From the NCBI GenBank assembly GCA_045536915.1, contig JAZSOL010000245.1, positions 1 through 14,054 on the forward strand: 14,054 nucleotides of DNA. Reading direction: 5' to 3'. The DNA is from RGIG1828 sp045536915. GTDB lineage: Bacteria; Bacillota; Clostridia; UMGS1810. Each line of letters begins with the position of its first letter. Position 1 is the first letter of the stretch. A model generated the notes under the pieces. The model was given only the letters and a program-made list of their open reading frames with translations. It did not search any database and was not told the DNA's origin. The position numbers were made by a program, and so were the translations under genes. This document shows, piece by piece, positions 7,625 to 13,765 of this stretch.

Positions 7625-7779
7625 GCATTAAAAACGAATTTGTCTATCCGATTACCCGAATCCTTTGCCGTTTTCTGCGGCAATGCCATGCCGTGAAGCC
7701 ATCCGCCGAATTTTTCGATAAGCTCCATCCTCGTCAACCGTCAGACAAAATGTCAGATATGTCTGGTGGTCCCGGCGCT
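7625..7779 (-). ncRNA. glmS self-cleaving ribozyme (riboswitch)
   Basis: On the minus strand the core of the glmS ribozyme is readable in order. TAGCGCC is at 7780-7774, with the scissile bond expected between A7779 and G7778. A P1-like hairpin CAGACA/TGTCTG follows, then TTGACGAGGATGGAGC and TTATCGA (7737-7715), then TTCGGCGGATGGC and CACGG (7710-7691), followed by hairpins such as TTGCCG/CGGCAA that form the 3' support domain. Glucosamine-6-phosphate acts as the cofactor for self-cleavage just 5' of GCGCC; the cleaved glmS mRNA is then degraded, giving product feedback. It sits between the promoter at 7814-7842 and the glmS ribosome site at 7584-7589. The 5' cleavage edge is firm; the 3' edge is approximate. 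Confidence 0.93.
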
Positions 7780-7813
7780 ATATACTGTTATTTGCATACA
7801 CAAATAATGCAAT

Positions 7814-7842
7814 ATTATATTACATTCTATAAAAAAAGTCAA
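7814..7842 (-). promoter_or_regulatory. glmS promoter, sigma-A type
   Basis: Minus strand TTGACT (7837-7842), 17-base spacer, TATAAT (7814-7819). Transcription should begin near 7807, leaving about 28 nucleotides before the ribozyme cleavage site. Confidence 0.8.
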
Positions 7843-7900
7843 GTTTTTAACACATTATTATTACCGCCGGCATATAAATAAAAGAGAAAGGGTGATGCTG

Positions 7901-8161
7901 ATGAATAAAAGTAATAATGATATTATAAATGAATTTATAAAAAACAATTCACAGCTGAGAGGAAAAGTAAATTCCGTATCTCAGGAAGATTTGAAAAAAA
8001 GTATCAGAAATGTCAACAGAGCAGAGGCTATATCGAAGCTCAGAAGTATGGGACTCGGAAGTGTGGCGGATAAATTATCTTCTGTGTCAGATGATGAGCT
8101 AATCCGGATTATTTCTCAAAATCCCGGACTGATTAATAAAATAAATAATTTTCTCAAATAA
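7901..8161 (+). CDS. Small helical protein of unknown function, 86 aa
   Basis: Not recognised as a named family. The ATG at 7901 is preferred over the in-frame GTG at 7892 and ATG at 7895, because AAGGGTGAT (7888-7896) is its ribosome site and overlaps the earlier starts. The protein (MNKSNNDIINEF...) is charged and predicted helical, with no Cys, signal peptide or membrane segment; its C-terminal half has LRSMGLGSVADKL and DDELIRIISQNPGLINKIN, resembling small helix-turn-helix-type bundles. It is the first of three small genes (16-18 bp gaps) ending at the terminator at 8848. A loosely sigma-K-like pair (AC at 7852, 17 bases, CATATAAATA at 7871) and a loose sigma-A pair (TTGCAT near 7792, TATATT near 7816) lie upstream; neither is convincing. 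Confidence 0.75.
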   Translation: MNKSNNDIINEFIKNNSQLRGKVNSVSQEDLKKSIRNVNRAEAISKLRSMGLGSVADKLSSVSDDELIRIISQNPGLINKINNFLK

Positions 8162-8177
8162 ATCCGGAGGTGAAAAT

Positions 8178-8492
8178 GTGGCAGAGGATCTGACAAAAAA
8201 GATTCAGGAGCTTTTAGCTAACCCTGAGGCGCAAAATATGATTTCAACACTTATGAATTCACGCGCGCAGGATTCCGGCACTGCCGATGCACAGGAGTAT
8301 CCAGGCAGTGAAAACGACTACTCATCAAAACTTCAAAGTGTTGTGAGCTCTTTTAATAACGGCAGTGACAAAAGAATCAACCTTTTAAATGCTTTAAAGC
8401 CGTATATGCACGGAAACAAAGCTTCGAGCATCGATAAGGCTATTAAGATGCTGAAGCTCACTCACCTGAGCACTATTTTTAAGGATCTATAA
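8178..8492 (+). CDS. Small protein of unknown function, DKRI..LLNALKPY type, 104 aa
   Basis: A GTG start at 8178 with GGAGG seven bases upstream. An ATG two bases earlier is out of frame and closes after five codons. The N-terminal part (LTKKIQELLANPEAQNMIS) resembles the NPE-containing helices of STI1-like repeats. A Ser/Asn/Gly-rich linker (about residues 30-62) joins it to a helical C-terminal part, SDKRINLLNALKPYM to DKAIKMLKLTHLSTIF. From memory, small proteins with an N-terminal NPE helix and this DKR..LLNALKPYL..IDKAIK(L/M)L(K/R) tail recur in Clostridia genomes without an assigned role. No transmembrane segment or Cys. Middle gene of the three-gene unit. Confidence 0.75.
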   Translation: MAEDLTKKIQELLANPEAQNMISTLMNSRAQDSGTADAQEYPGSENDYSSKLQSVVSSFNNGSDKRINLLNALKPYMHGNKASSIDKAIKMLKLTHLSTIFKDL

Positions 8493-8510
8493 ATTTTTAG
8501 GATGTGAAAT

Positions 8511-8846
8511 ATGTATAAAAGATATTATGACAGCTACCGTTCGTGCAATTGTGCATGTGCTGACAGTGGAGAGGTTATAACTCCGAAATGTACTAATGAT
8601 ACATATCCTCAAAAAAGCAGTAACGCACCCATGTTGCTCAATGAATGCAATGACAAATTCGAGGATAAATGCCCGCCATGCAACGCAAACGAAGACTGCG
8701 AAAAGAAATCACTGTTTTCTCTACCGTGTGAGCTTGATGATTTAATACTGATAGGAATATTGATTTTGCTTCTCAAAGACAATGATTCTATTGATCCTAT
8801 TATACCTATAATCATAGGTTTTGTACTGCTGACAGACGGATTTTGA
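8511..8846 (+). CDS. Cys-rich small protein with hydrophobic tail, 111 aa
   Basis: Unrecognised. The N-terminal 70 residues hold about ten Cys in short clusters (CNCAC, KCPPC, CEKK) and are otherwise polar. The tail DDLILIGILILLL is followed by a DNDSIDP turn and a second hydrophobic stretch, PIIPIIIGFVLL. Two short hydrophobic stretches with acidic turns are a pattern seen in small spore- or envelope-associated Clostridia proteins, and Cys-rich heads are common in spore coat proteins. This is an inference from composition only. The ATG at 8511 has a weak ribosome site (TTTTAGGATGTG). Last gene before the terminator at 8848-8893; 18 bases after its neighbour. Confidence 0.75.
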   Translation: MYKRYYDSYRSCNCACADSGEVITPKCTNDTYPQKSSNAPMLLNECNDKFEDKCPPCNANEDCEKKSLFSLPCELDDLILIGILILLLKDNDSIDPIIPIIIGFVLLTDGF

Positions 8847-8847
8847 T

Positions 8848-8893
8848 AACAAAACGGCAAGGATCTGTAATTTTGGATCTTTGCCGTTTTGTT
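8848..8893 (+). terminator. Strong terminator of the three-small-gene unit
   Basis: An 18-bp stem with one G-U pair: 8848-8865 (AACAAAACGGCAAGGATC) against 8876-8893, loop 8866-8875, then a T-rich run. It begins two bases after the TGA of the Cys-rich gene. Confidence 0.88.
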
Positions 8894-8937
8894 TTGATGT
8901 TATTGTGCAATTATTTGAAACAATTGCAAAAAAGTTC

Positions 8938-8966
8938 TTGACTAATTGATAATTTTGGGTTATAAT
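8938..8966 (+). promoter_or_regulatory. tRNA promoter, sigma-A type
   Basis: TTGACT (8938-8943), 17-base spacer, TATAAT (8961-8966). It predicts a start near 8973, about 25 bases before the mature tRNA end. The near-consensus match suggests the tRNA is strongly expressed rather than a silent relic. Confidence 0.85.
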
Positions 8967-8997
8967 AGCATAGTTGATACAAAATGTGTCGCAATAT

Positions 8998-9070
8998 GCT
9001 GGTGTAGCTCAGTTGGTAGAGCAGCTCATTCGAAATGAGCAGGTCGCGTGTTCAAGTCACGTCACCAGCT
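8998..9070 (+). tRNA. tRNA with CGA anticodon (Ser UCG codon) on a class I, tRNA-Thr-like body
   Basis: A complete cloverleaf. The acceptor stem GCTGGTG/CACCAGC has 7 perfect pairs, the D stem GCTC/GAGC is perfect, the anticodon stem GCTCA/TGAGC has the loop TTCGAAA, the variable loop is only 5 bases (AGGTC), and the T arm GCGTG/CACGT has the loop TTCAAGT and one G-U pair. The discriminator is U73 (9070), and CCA is not encoded. The anticodon is CGA (9031-9033), so by codon it would be Ser-UCG. Bacterial tRNA-Ser is class II with a long variable arm and usually G73, and this molecule has neither. Its G1-C72, C2-G71, U73 and general body look like a Clostridia tRNA-Thr(CGU); one change, U36 to A36, would explain the anticodon. 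It could be a missense tRNA, a poorly charged orphan, or a sequencing error. Confidence 0.88.
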
Positions 9071-9098
9071 TAACAGTTTAATTATTTTCAGATATGAT
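9070..9098 (+). promoter_or_regulatory. Candidate promoter of the ECF-S/metF unit inside the tRNA terminator region
   Basis: TTAACA (9070-9075), 17-base spacer, TATGAT (9093-9098). The -10 lies in the left arm of the tRNA terminator. A transcript starting near 9105 would begin in the hairpin loop and escape the terminator, since only the right arm would be transcribed. This would solve how the gene at 9142, with its ribosome site just after the T-run, is expressed. Confidence 0.5.
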
Positions 9099-9128
9099 AC
9101 AAGAATAGTCTTTGTATCATATTTTTTT
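9091..9128 (+). terminator. tRNA terminator
   Basis: A 12-13 bp stem (9091/9092-9103 against 9111-9122/9123, loop AATAGTC) followed by seven T (9122-9128). It lies 21 bases after the tRNA 3' end and directly before the ribosome site of the next gene. Confidence 0.85.
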
Positions 9129-9141
9129 AGGTGAGGTAAAA

Positions 9142-9684
9142 ATGAAAAAAGATAAATTAAAAAAACTGATTCTTTCATCAATGTTTCTTGGTTTGGGATT
9201 GATTCTCCCCTTTTTAACAGGTCAGGTTCAGCAACTCGGAAATATGCTTTTGCCCATGCACATACCCGTTATACTGTGCGGTCTTATTTGCGGTCCGGTT
9301 CATGGGGCGGTTATAGGATTAACTCTGCCAATTATCAGGTCACTGATATTCACAATGCCGGTTATGTATCCGAATGCAATTGCTATGGCGTTTGAGCTTG
9401 CATCTTACGGATTAATTTGCGGAATTTTATACAGATTACGCACTCCCGGAATTTTAAAAAACATATACATAAGCATTATTCCGGCTATGATAACAGGAAG
9501 AGTTGTCTGGGGAATTGCAGAGGTTATACTTTTAGGAGTTGAACACCGGGCATTCACATTTGAAGCATTCATATTGGGCGGATTCATTAATGCAATTCCC
9601 GGCATTGCTTTGCAGCTTTTGTTGATTCCGGCAATTATGATAGCTGTTCATAAATCGGGTTTTTCTGATTTTAGAAACAAATAA
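9142..9684 (+). CDS. ECF transporter S component (substrate-binding membrane subunit), 180 aa
   Basis: The start is set at ATG 9142 (MKKDKLKK), with AGGTGAGG upstream; the longer open frame from 9112 runs back into the tRNA terminator and is not credible. The protein is almost entirely hydrophobic with about six membrane helices, the size and layout of vitamin-binding S components of energy-coupling factor transporters. The central stretch LLPMHIPVILCGLICG and the following FELASYGLICG are typical of the ECF_trnsprt (PF12822) group. The energising module (EcfA, EcfA', EcfT) is not in this window and would be shared. The substrate is not readable. Co-transcription with metF (21-base gap) hints at a folate compound or another vitamin; pantothenate-type members look similar. 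No THF riboswitch is seen in the short leader. Confidence 0.87.
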   Translation: MKKDKLKKLILSSMFLGLGLILPFLTGQVQQLGNMLLPMHIPVILCGLICGPVHGAVIGLTLPIIRSLIFTMPVMYPNAIAMAFELASYGLICGILYRLRTPGILKNIYISIIPAMITGRVVWGIAEVILLGVEHRAFTFEAFILGGFINAIPGIALQLLLIPAIMIAVHKSGFSDFRNK

Positions 9685-9705
9685 TTTAAATTCGGAGTAT
9701 GTGCA

Positions 9706-10584
9706 ATGAAAATAATTGATATAATTTCAAAAGGGAATCCATCTCTTTCGTTTGAAGTTTTCCCACCCAAAACAGAAACAAGTTTCGAAAGCGTTAAATC
9801 TGCAACGGAGGAAATTGCAAAGTTAAAACCGTCTTTTATGAGTGTTACATACGGTGCCGGCGGAGGCACAAGCAAATACACACTTGAAATAGCAAAAAAC
9901 ATAAAAGAACTGCACGGTGTTCCCACTCTTGCGCACCTTACGTGCGTATCGTCAACTAAATCAACGGTACACGAAAAAATCGAAGCAATCAAAGCTGCCG
10001 GCATAGAAAATATTATGGCGCTCAGAGGCGATATTCCGGAAGAACTCAAAAATTCCGACAGAAACAAATGGGATTACCGCTACGCTATAGACCTCATACG
10101 CGAGTTGAAAGAAGCAAATGAGGGATTTTGCATAGGCTGTGCATGCTATCCCGAGATTCATCCGGAAAGCATAAATCAGAAAGATGATATTTTCCATCTC
10201 AGGGAAAAAGTTGATGCCGGATGCGATTTTATAACCACACAGATGTTTTTTGACAATAATCTTCTGTATAACTTTCTCTACAAAATCCGCGAAGCAGGAA
10301 TCACCGTACCTGTTATACCCGGTATTATGCCCATCACAAATGCAAATCAGGTTGAAAGAGCAATATCTTTGTCGGGATCGTTTGTGCCGCAGAGATTTAA
10401 AAGTCTTGTTGATAAATTCGGTTCAAGCCCTGCTGCCATGAAGCAGGCTGGAATTGCTTATGCAACCGATCAGATTATTGATTTGTATGCCAACAACATT
10501 GTAAACGTTCATGTGTATTCAATGAATAAGCCTGATGTTGCAGAAAAAATCAAAAATAATCTTTCAGATATTATTTCAAAATAG
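9706..10584 (+). CDS. metF: Methylenetetrahydrofolate reductase
   Basis: Reduces 5,10-methylene-THF to 5-methyl-THF, the methyl donor for methionine synthesis, with FAD as cofactor; in some Clostridia it also serves the Wood-Ljungdahl methyl branch. At 292 residues it is the usual single-domain bacterial length. LSFEVFPPKT near residues 14-23 carries the catalytic Glu17; SVTYGAGG, HLTC, MALRGD, YPEIHPES, FITTQMFFD and IPGIMPI follow in family order. The start ATG at 9706 has CGGAGT upstream. No partner of the zinc-binding MetV type is adjacent, so the stand-alone MetF form is likely. Ser15, conserved in the family, is encoded by TCG (9748-9750), evidence that UCG is read as serine in this genome. 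Confidence 0.95.
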   Translation: MKIIDIISKGNPSLSFEVFPPKTETSFESVKSATEEIAKLKPSFMSVTYGAGGGTSKYTLEIAKNIKELHGVPTLAHLTCVSSTKSTVHEKIEAIKAAGIENIMALRGDIPEELKNSDRNKWDYRYAIDLIRELKEANEGFCIGCACYPEIHPESINQKDDIFHLREKVDAGCDFITTQMFFDNNLLYNFLYKIREAGITVPVIPGIMPITNANQVERAISLSGSFVPQRFKSLVDKFGSSPAAMKQAGIAYATDQIIDLYANNIVNVHVYSMNKPDVAEKIKNNLSDIISK

Positions 10585-10631
10585 AAAGCCGCCCAACGCA
10601 TATATTTTTTAATACATTGAGGAGAAGTGTT

Positions 10632-11489
10632 ATGATTATAGAAAATATATCTATTAAAAACGAATTTTTAACTGTCAGAATAAGCACACTCGGAGCCGAA
10701 CTCAAAAGTATAACCGATATAAACGGAAAAGAATGGCTTCATCAGGGTGATATGATATTCTGGAACGAAACCGCACCAATACTTTTTCCCGTATGCGGTA
10801 ACGTGACGGGAAATTCAATACATGTGCATGGCAGAAAATATAAAATGGAACCTCACGGATTTGCAAAAAAAAGCGTGTTCAACCTTATGGAAAGTACGGA
10901 AGATATTGCTGTGTTTTCCCTTGTTTCCAATGAAGAAACAAAGAAAGTATATCCATATGATTTTGAGCTTATTGTGACCTACAAACTTCTTGGGAAATCT
11001 TTGGATGTAAGTTATGAAATAATAAACGATTCATCTGAAACTATGTATTTTTCAATAGGCGCTCACGAAGGATATGTATGCATTGAGGGGATAAACAACT
11101 ATAAACTCGTTTTTGAAAAAACAGAAAGTGCAAAACCCATATACACAAATCATGAGCCTGAATCAGCTAAAGCTATTGACGGGGAATATACCGAATATAA
11201 TCTAAGCGAAGATATGTTTGACGATACCATGCCTATGTTTATACACCCCAAAAGCGACGCAGTTTATCTTGTAAACAAAGAAACAAACGATAAAATAAGA
11301 GTTGAATTTGAAGATTTTGACAACCTTCTGGTATGGACTAAGCCGGGTGCACAGTTTGTATGCATCGAGCCGTGGTGTGGAATGGCGGAATTCGGAAAGG
11401 TTTTTGAGGATATCAGCATGAAAGATGATATCCACTCCCTGAAATCCAATGAACAGTTTGAAATACATCATATCATAACAATAAATTAA
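10632..11489 (+). CDS. Aldose 1-epimerase-like protein (LacX/GalM superfamily), 285 aa
   Basis: Belongs to the galactose mutarotase-like fold, LacX-type subgroup, which interconverts the alpha and beta anomers of hexoses or hexose phosphates. The start is set at ATG 10632, where GAGGAGA (10619-10625) is the ribosome site; a TTG at 10617 in frame is inside it. Key features include APILFPVCGNV, MEPHGFAKKS with one active His, FSIGAHEGY with the second active His and VCIEPWCGM with the probable catalytic Glu near the C-terminus. The usual GGHP is GAHE here, a mild deviation. It lies 47 bases after metF on the same strand without a terminator between, so it may be co-transcribed, though no metabolic link is evident. 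The sugar substrate is unknown. Confidence 0.88.
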   Translation: MIIENISIKNEFLTVRISTLGAELKSITDINGKEWLHQGDMIFWNETAPILFPVCGNVTGNSIHVHGRKYKMEPHGFAKKSVFNLMESTEDIAVFSLVSNEETKKVYPYDFELIVTYKLLGKSLDVSYEIINDSSETMYFSIGAHEGYVCIEGINNYKLVFEKTESAKPIYTNHEPESAKAIDGEYTEYNLSEDMFDDTMPMFIHPKSDAVYLVNKETNDKIRVEFEDFDNLLVWTKPGAQFVCIEPWCGMAEFGKVFEDISMKDDIHSLKSNEQFEIHHIITIN

Positions 11490-11504
11490 ACACAACATAA
11501 CGAA

Positions 11505-11545
11505 AAGCGCCTGAATACCTCAAGGAAACCGAGGTTCAGGCGCTT
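11505..11545. terminator. Bidirectional terminator overlapping the end of the pseudouridine synthase gene
   Basis: AAGCGCCTGAA plus CCTC (11505-11521, with a two-base TA bulge) pairs with GAGG plus TTCAGGCGCTT (11531-11545), loop 11522-11530. A/T-rich flanks on both sides serve both converging units. The TGA of the minus-strand gene (11520-11522) and its last codons lie inside the stem. Confidence 0.85.
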
Positions 11546-12368
11546 CAATTTTCATTATTTTCTTTGTGTATGGATGTAGTAATGTTAGGCTCTTACAATG
11601 CAGATAGAAATAACTTTTGCCATCCGCACCGGAATCATAGAGAAAATCGTTCGTAAGACTATGACCTATATGAGCCATATGCACTCTTATCTGATGCGTT
11701 CTTCCGGTTACGGGACTCACTTCCACAATGCTTTTTCCCGAATATTCATCAATTACGTTATATAACGTTTCGGCATATTTTCCGGATGCTGAAACACATC
11801 TTTTTATTGTACTGCCATCTTCCCTTGCAACAGGCGCAACCACTCTCCCCTGCTTTTGGGCAAATATTCCGTTACATATTGCAAGATATTTTTTATCATA
11901 AATGAATTTAGCCAACTCCCCTGAAAGCACCGATGCACTATATGCATTTTTTGCAATCACAACAACACCGGATGTGTAGGCATCAAGACGGTTTACTGCG
12001 TGAAAGGAGTTATCTGTTCCCTTGAAATAATGCATAACTATATTGGCAAGTGTATCGTCGTGATGATTCTGCGATGGATGAGTGGGCATATTACATGGTT
12101 TGTTGACACATAATATATCTTCATCTTCATAAATAATATCAAGTATTCCGTCAACAGGTTTTATGGTGCAAATATCAGCAGGGATTTCAAGCGTAAGTAT
12201 ATCACCGGACTCAAGCATATGGCGAACTGTTACAACCTCGCCGTTTACTTTAATACCGCCGGAATTTTTAAGACGTGTAAGCAATGAAGAAGAAATGTTA
12301 AAATGGTTTTTTATGACTTGTTTGACACTTTTGGAATTGCATTCTGATTTATATGTTAGAACTCTCAT
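11520..12368 (-). CDS. RluA-family 23S rRNA-type pseudouridine synthase, 282 aa
   Basis: Isomerises uridine to pseudouridine in structured RNA. An N-terminal S4-like RNA-binding region (about 14-62, with LLTRLKNSGGIKVNG) precedes the catalytic domain. The RluA catalytic Asp is Asp129 in VNRLDAYTSG, where the family has HRLDxxTSG; GRTHQIRVHMAHIG is the other signature. The RluD-like HRLD His is replaced by Asn (NRLD), a modest deviation. GGAGG precedes the ATG at 12368. It is 45 bases after the ywlG-like gene, so it is probably the last gene of that minus-strand unit. Whether it is RluB/C/D-equivalent cannot be settled; rRNA is the likely target. Confidence 0.93.
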   Translation of the reverse strand: MRVLTYKSECNSKSVKQVIKNHFNISSSLLTRLKNSGGIKVNGEVVTVRHMLESGDILTLEIPADICTIKPVDGILDIIYEDEDILCVNKPCNMPTHPSQNHHDDTLANIVMHYFKGTDNSFHAVNRLDAYTSGVVVIAKNAYSASVLSGELAKFIYDKKYLAICNGIFAQKQGRVVAPVAREDGSTIKRCVSASGKYAETLYNVIDEYSGKSIVEVSPVTGRTHQIRVHMAHIGHSLTNDFLYDSGADGKSYFYLHCKSLTLLHPYTKKIMKIEAPEPRFP

Positions 12369-12413
12369 TTATCCTCCATTGCATAATTGCTTTTTAATCA
12401 AATTAAAATATAA

Positions 12414-12956
12414 TTATTCTATTAAACCGGAATCATAATTTGCTCTCGGACCGCCGATAAACTTTGGCCTGGTTCTTGCAGCCGTGATTAGTGCCTCACC
12501 TATTTTTTTTACTTCAAGTCTGACCGGCACTGCCACTTTCTTCAAATGCATACCGATTAAAGTTAACCCGATATCAATTCCTGCATCTGCCTTTATTTCT
12601 TCAACAGCAACGGGCGATTTGAAATGTGAATATGCTTGCGAGGCAAACGAACCGCCTGCTTTAGGAACCGGAACAACATTTACATACTCCGAAAAAGGAA
12701 CAGCCTCTTTTTCAATTATTATGGCGCGGTTAAGATGTTCGCAACACTGCGCTGCAAGATATATTCCTTTTTCATTTAAAACGCCATAAATGCTTTCAAA
12801 AAGAATTCCGGCTGTATCCGGGCTTGAATTTGTTCCGATTTTATTGCCCAGAACCTCGCTTGTTGAACAACCCACCACTACTATATCACCTTTTTTCAGC
12901 CGTGCTTTTTCAACTAACTCTTCAACGGCTGCTATACATTCTTTAGCAATGTTCAT
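12414..12956 (-). CDS. UPF0340 / YwlG family protein, 180 aa
   Basis: A conserved protein of unknown function (UPF0340, DUF436; TIGR01440 type), the same family as B. subtilis YwlG. Diagnostic stretches are VVGCSTSEVLGNKIG near 27-41, AAQCCEHLNRAII near 68-80, PVPKAGGS and IDIGLTLIGMHLK. It is full-length, soluble and has no signal peptide; the CCEHLNRA motif could form a metal- or thiol-dependent active site, but no reaction is known. AAAGGTGA precedes ATG 12956. It lies between the methyltransferase and the pseudouridine synthase on the minus strand. In Bacillus the homologue sits near glyA, which is not the case in this window. Confidence 0.93.
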   Translation of the reverse strand: MNIAKECIAAVEELVEKARLKKGDIVVVGCSTSEVLGNKIGTNSSPDTAGILFESIYGVLNEKGIYLAAQCCEHLNRAIIIEKEAVPFSEYVNVVPVPKAGGSFASQAYSHFKSPVAVEEIKADAGIDIGLTLIGMHLKKVAVPVRLEVKKIGEALITAARTRPKFIGGPRANYDSGLIE

Positions 12957-13006
12957 AATTTGTCACCTTTCTTTATATGATTAATTAAAGATATACTCTC
13001 AAAAAA

Positions 13007-13765
13007 TCAATATTTTTTTGCTATAACAATCGGCTGATAAAAGCCTGTTTCTTCCGGCATTTTCCATATTACATCACTGCATCCGCCGCAAAACAGCAAA
13101 TCCGTGAGTTCTTCTCTTCGAACAGCTCTGTATTCACATTCAAACTTATTTATGCTCAGGTTTTCATCATCATCAATGATATACTGAACAAGCTTGTAGC
13201 GGTCATCATTCCAGTTCCATGTTTGAAAAGATACTCTCTGCCCATTGTCGGTTTTATGTATATACGGCGGTGAATACGGTGGCTTATCCGAAAGCAAGGC
13301 ATCGTAGTCTCTGATACTTGCAACAAAAATACCTCCCGGTGCAATTTGATTTGTAATACTTTCAACTGCTTTTTTAAGTTCGTTTTCCGTGAGCATATGA
13401 GGCAATGCGTTATCCATAGCAATAATAATGTTGAACTGCTCTGAAAACATTTTGGATAAATAACGAAAATCTGCACATTCAAAACGAATGCTAACATTAT
13501 TATTCTCAGCACGTTTTTGAGCTTCATTGAGTTCAACACTGCTTATATCGGAAGCGGTTACATTGTATCCCAGAGAAGCAAGACCTAATGCTTGCGTTCC
13601 GATTCCGCAAGCGCAATCGAGAATACGAGCTGTAATATCAAAACCGCAATCCTTAAAAATTTTATCCAAAAGCATCGCTTGCTCATTCGATGCAGCATTC
13701 CAGTCATAAAACAGTTTGTCATATTGAGATGCTAAATTATCATAAAAAGACTGTATGATATCCAT
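13007..13765 (-). CDS. SAM-dependent methyltransferase, class I, 252 aa
   Basis: Transfers a methyl group from S-adenosylmethionine; the acceptor is unknown. The Rossmann-like motif I is ILDCACGIGTQALGLA (about 48-63), followed by the acidic end of strand beta-2 in TASDIS, FECADFR (motif II) and IAMDNALPHM, a pattern seen in glycine/sarcosine and small-molecule methyltransferases (Methyltransf_25/11 type). The C-terminal third (EYRAVRREELTDLLF...VIWKMPEETGFYQPIVIAKK) resembles that subgroup, in which the acceptor is often a small amine or metabolite. AAGGTGA precedes the ATG at 13765. First gene of the minus-strand unit; no convincing promoter is seen in the 289 bp upstream. Confidence 0.9.
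   Translation of the reverse strand: MDIIQSFYDNLASQYDKLFYDWNAASNEQAMLLDKIFKDCGFDITARILDCACGIGTQALGLASLGYNVTASDISSVELNEAQKRAENNNVSIRFECADFRYLSKMFSEQFNIIIAMDNALPHMLTENELKKAVESITNQIAPGGIFVASIRDYDALLSDKPPYSPPYIHKTDNGQRVSFQTWNWNDDRYKLVQYIIDDDENLSINKFECEYRAVRREELTDLLFCGGCSDVIWKMPEETGFYQPIVIAKKY

Noticed and set aside
7612..7881. Plus-strand 89-codon frame in the glmS leader
   Set aside because: It is the antisense of the glmS ribozyme and its promoter; sequence constraint there is RNA structure, not protein.
8998..9070. Codon reassignment of UCG to threonine genome-wide
   Set aside because: UCG encodes conserved serines in GlmS (SQSGET) and MetF (SFEVFPPK) in this window, so general reassignment is unlikely; only partial misreading or an inactive tRNA remains open.
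9112..9141. Extended N-terminus for the ECF S component (MYHIFLGEVK)
   Set aside because: It would start inside the tRNA terminator, and the AGGTGAGG ribosome site points to the ATG at 9142.
9071..9141. THF or other vitamin riboswitch before the ECF gene
   Set aside because: The 70-base leader is filled by the tRNA terminator and ribosome site; no riboswitch core could be found.
8938..9142. T-box regulator using the tRNA
   Set aside because: No stem I specifier or T-box antiterminator sequence is seen; the structure is simply a tRNA gene with its own terminator.
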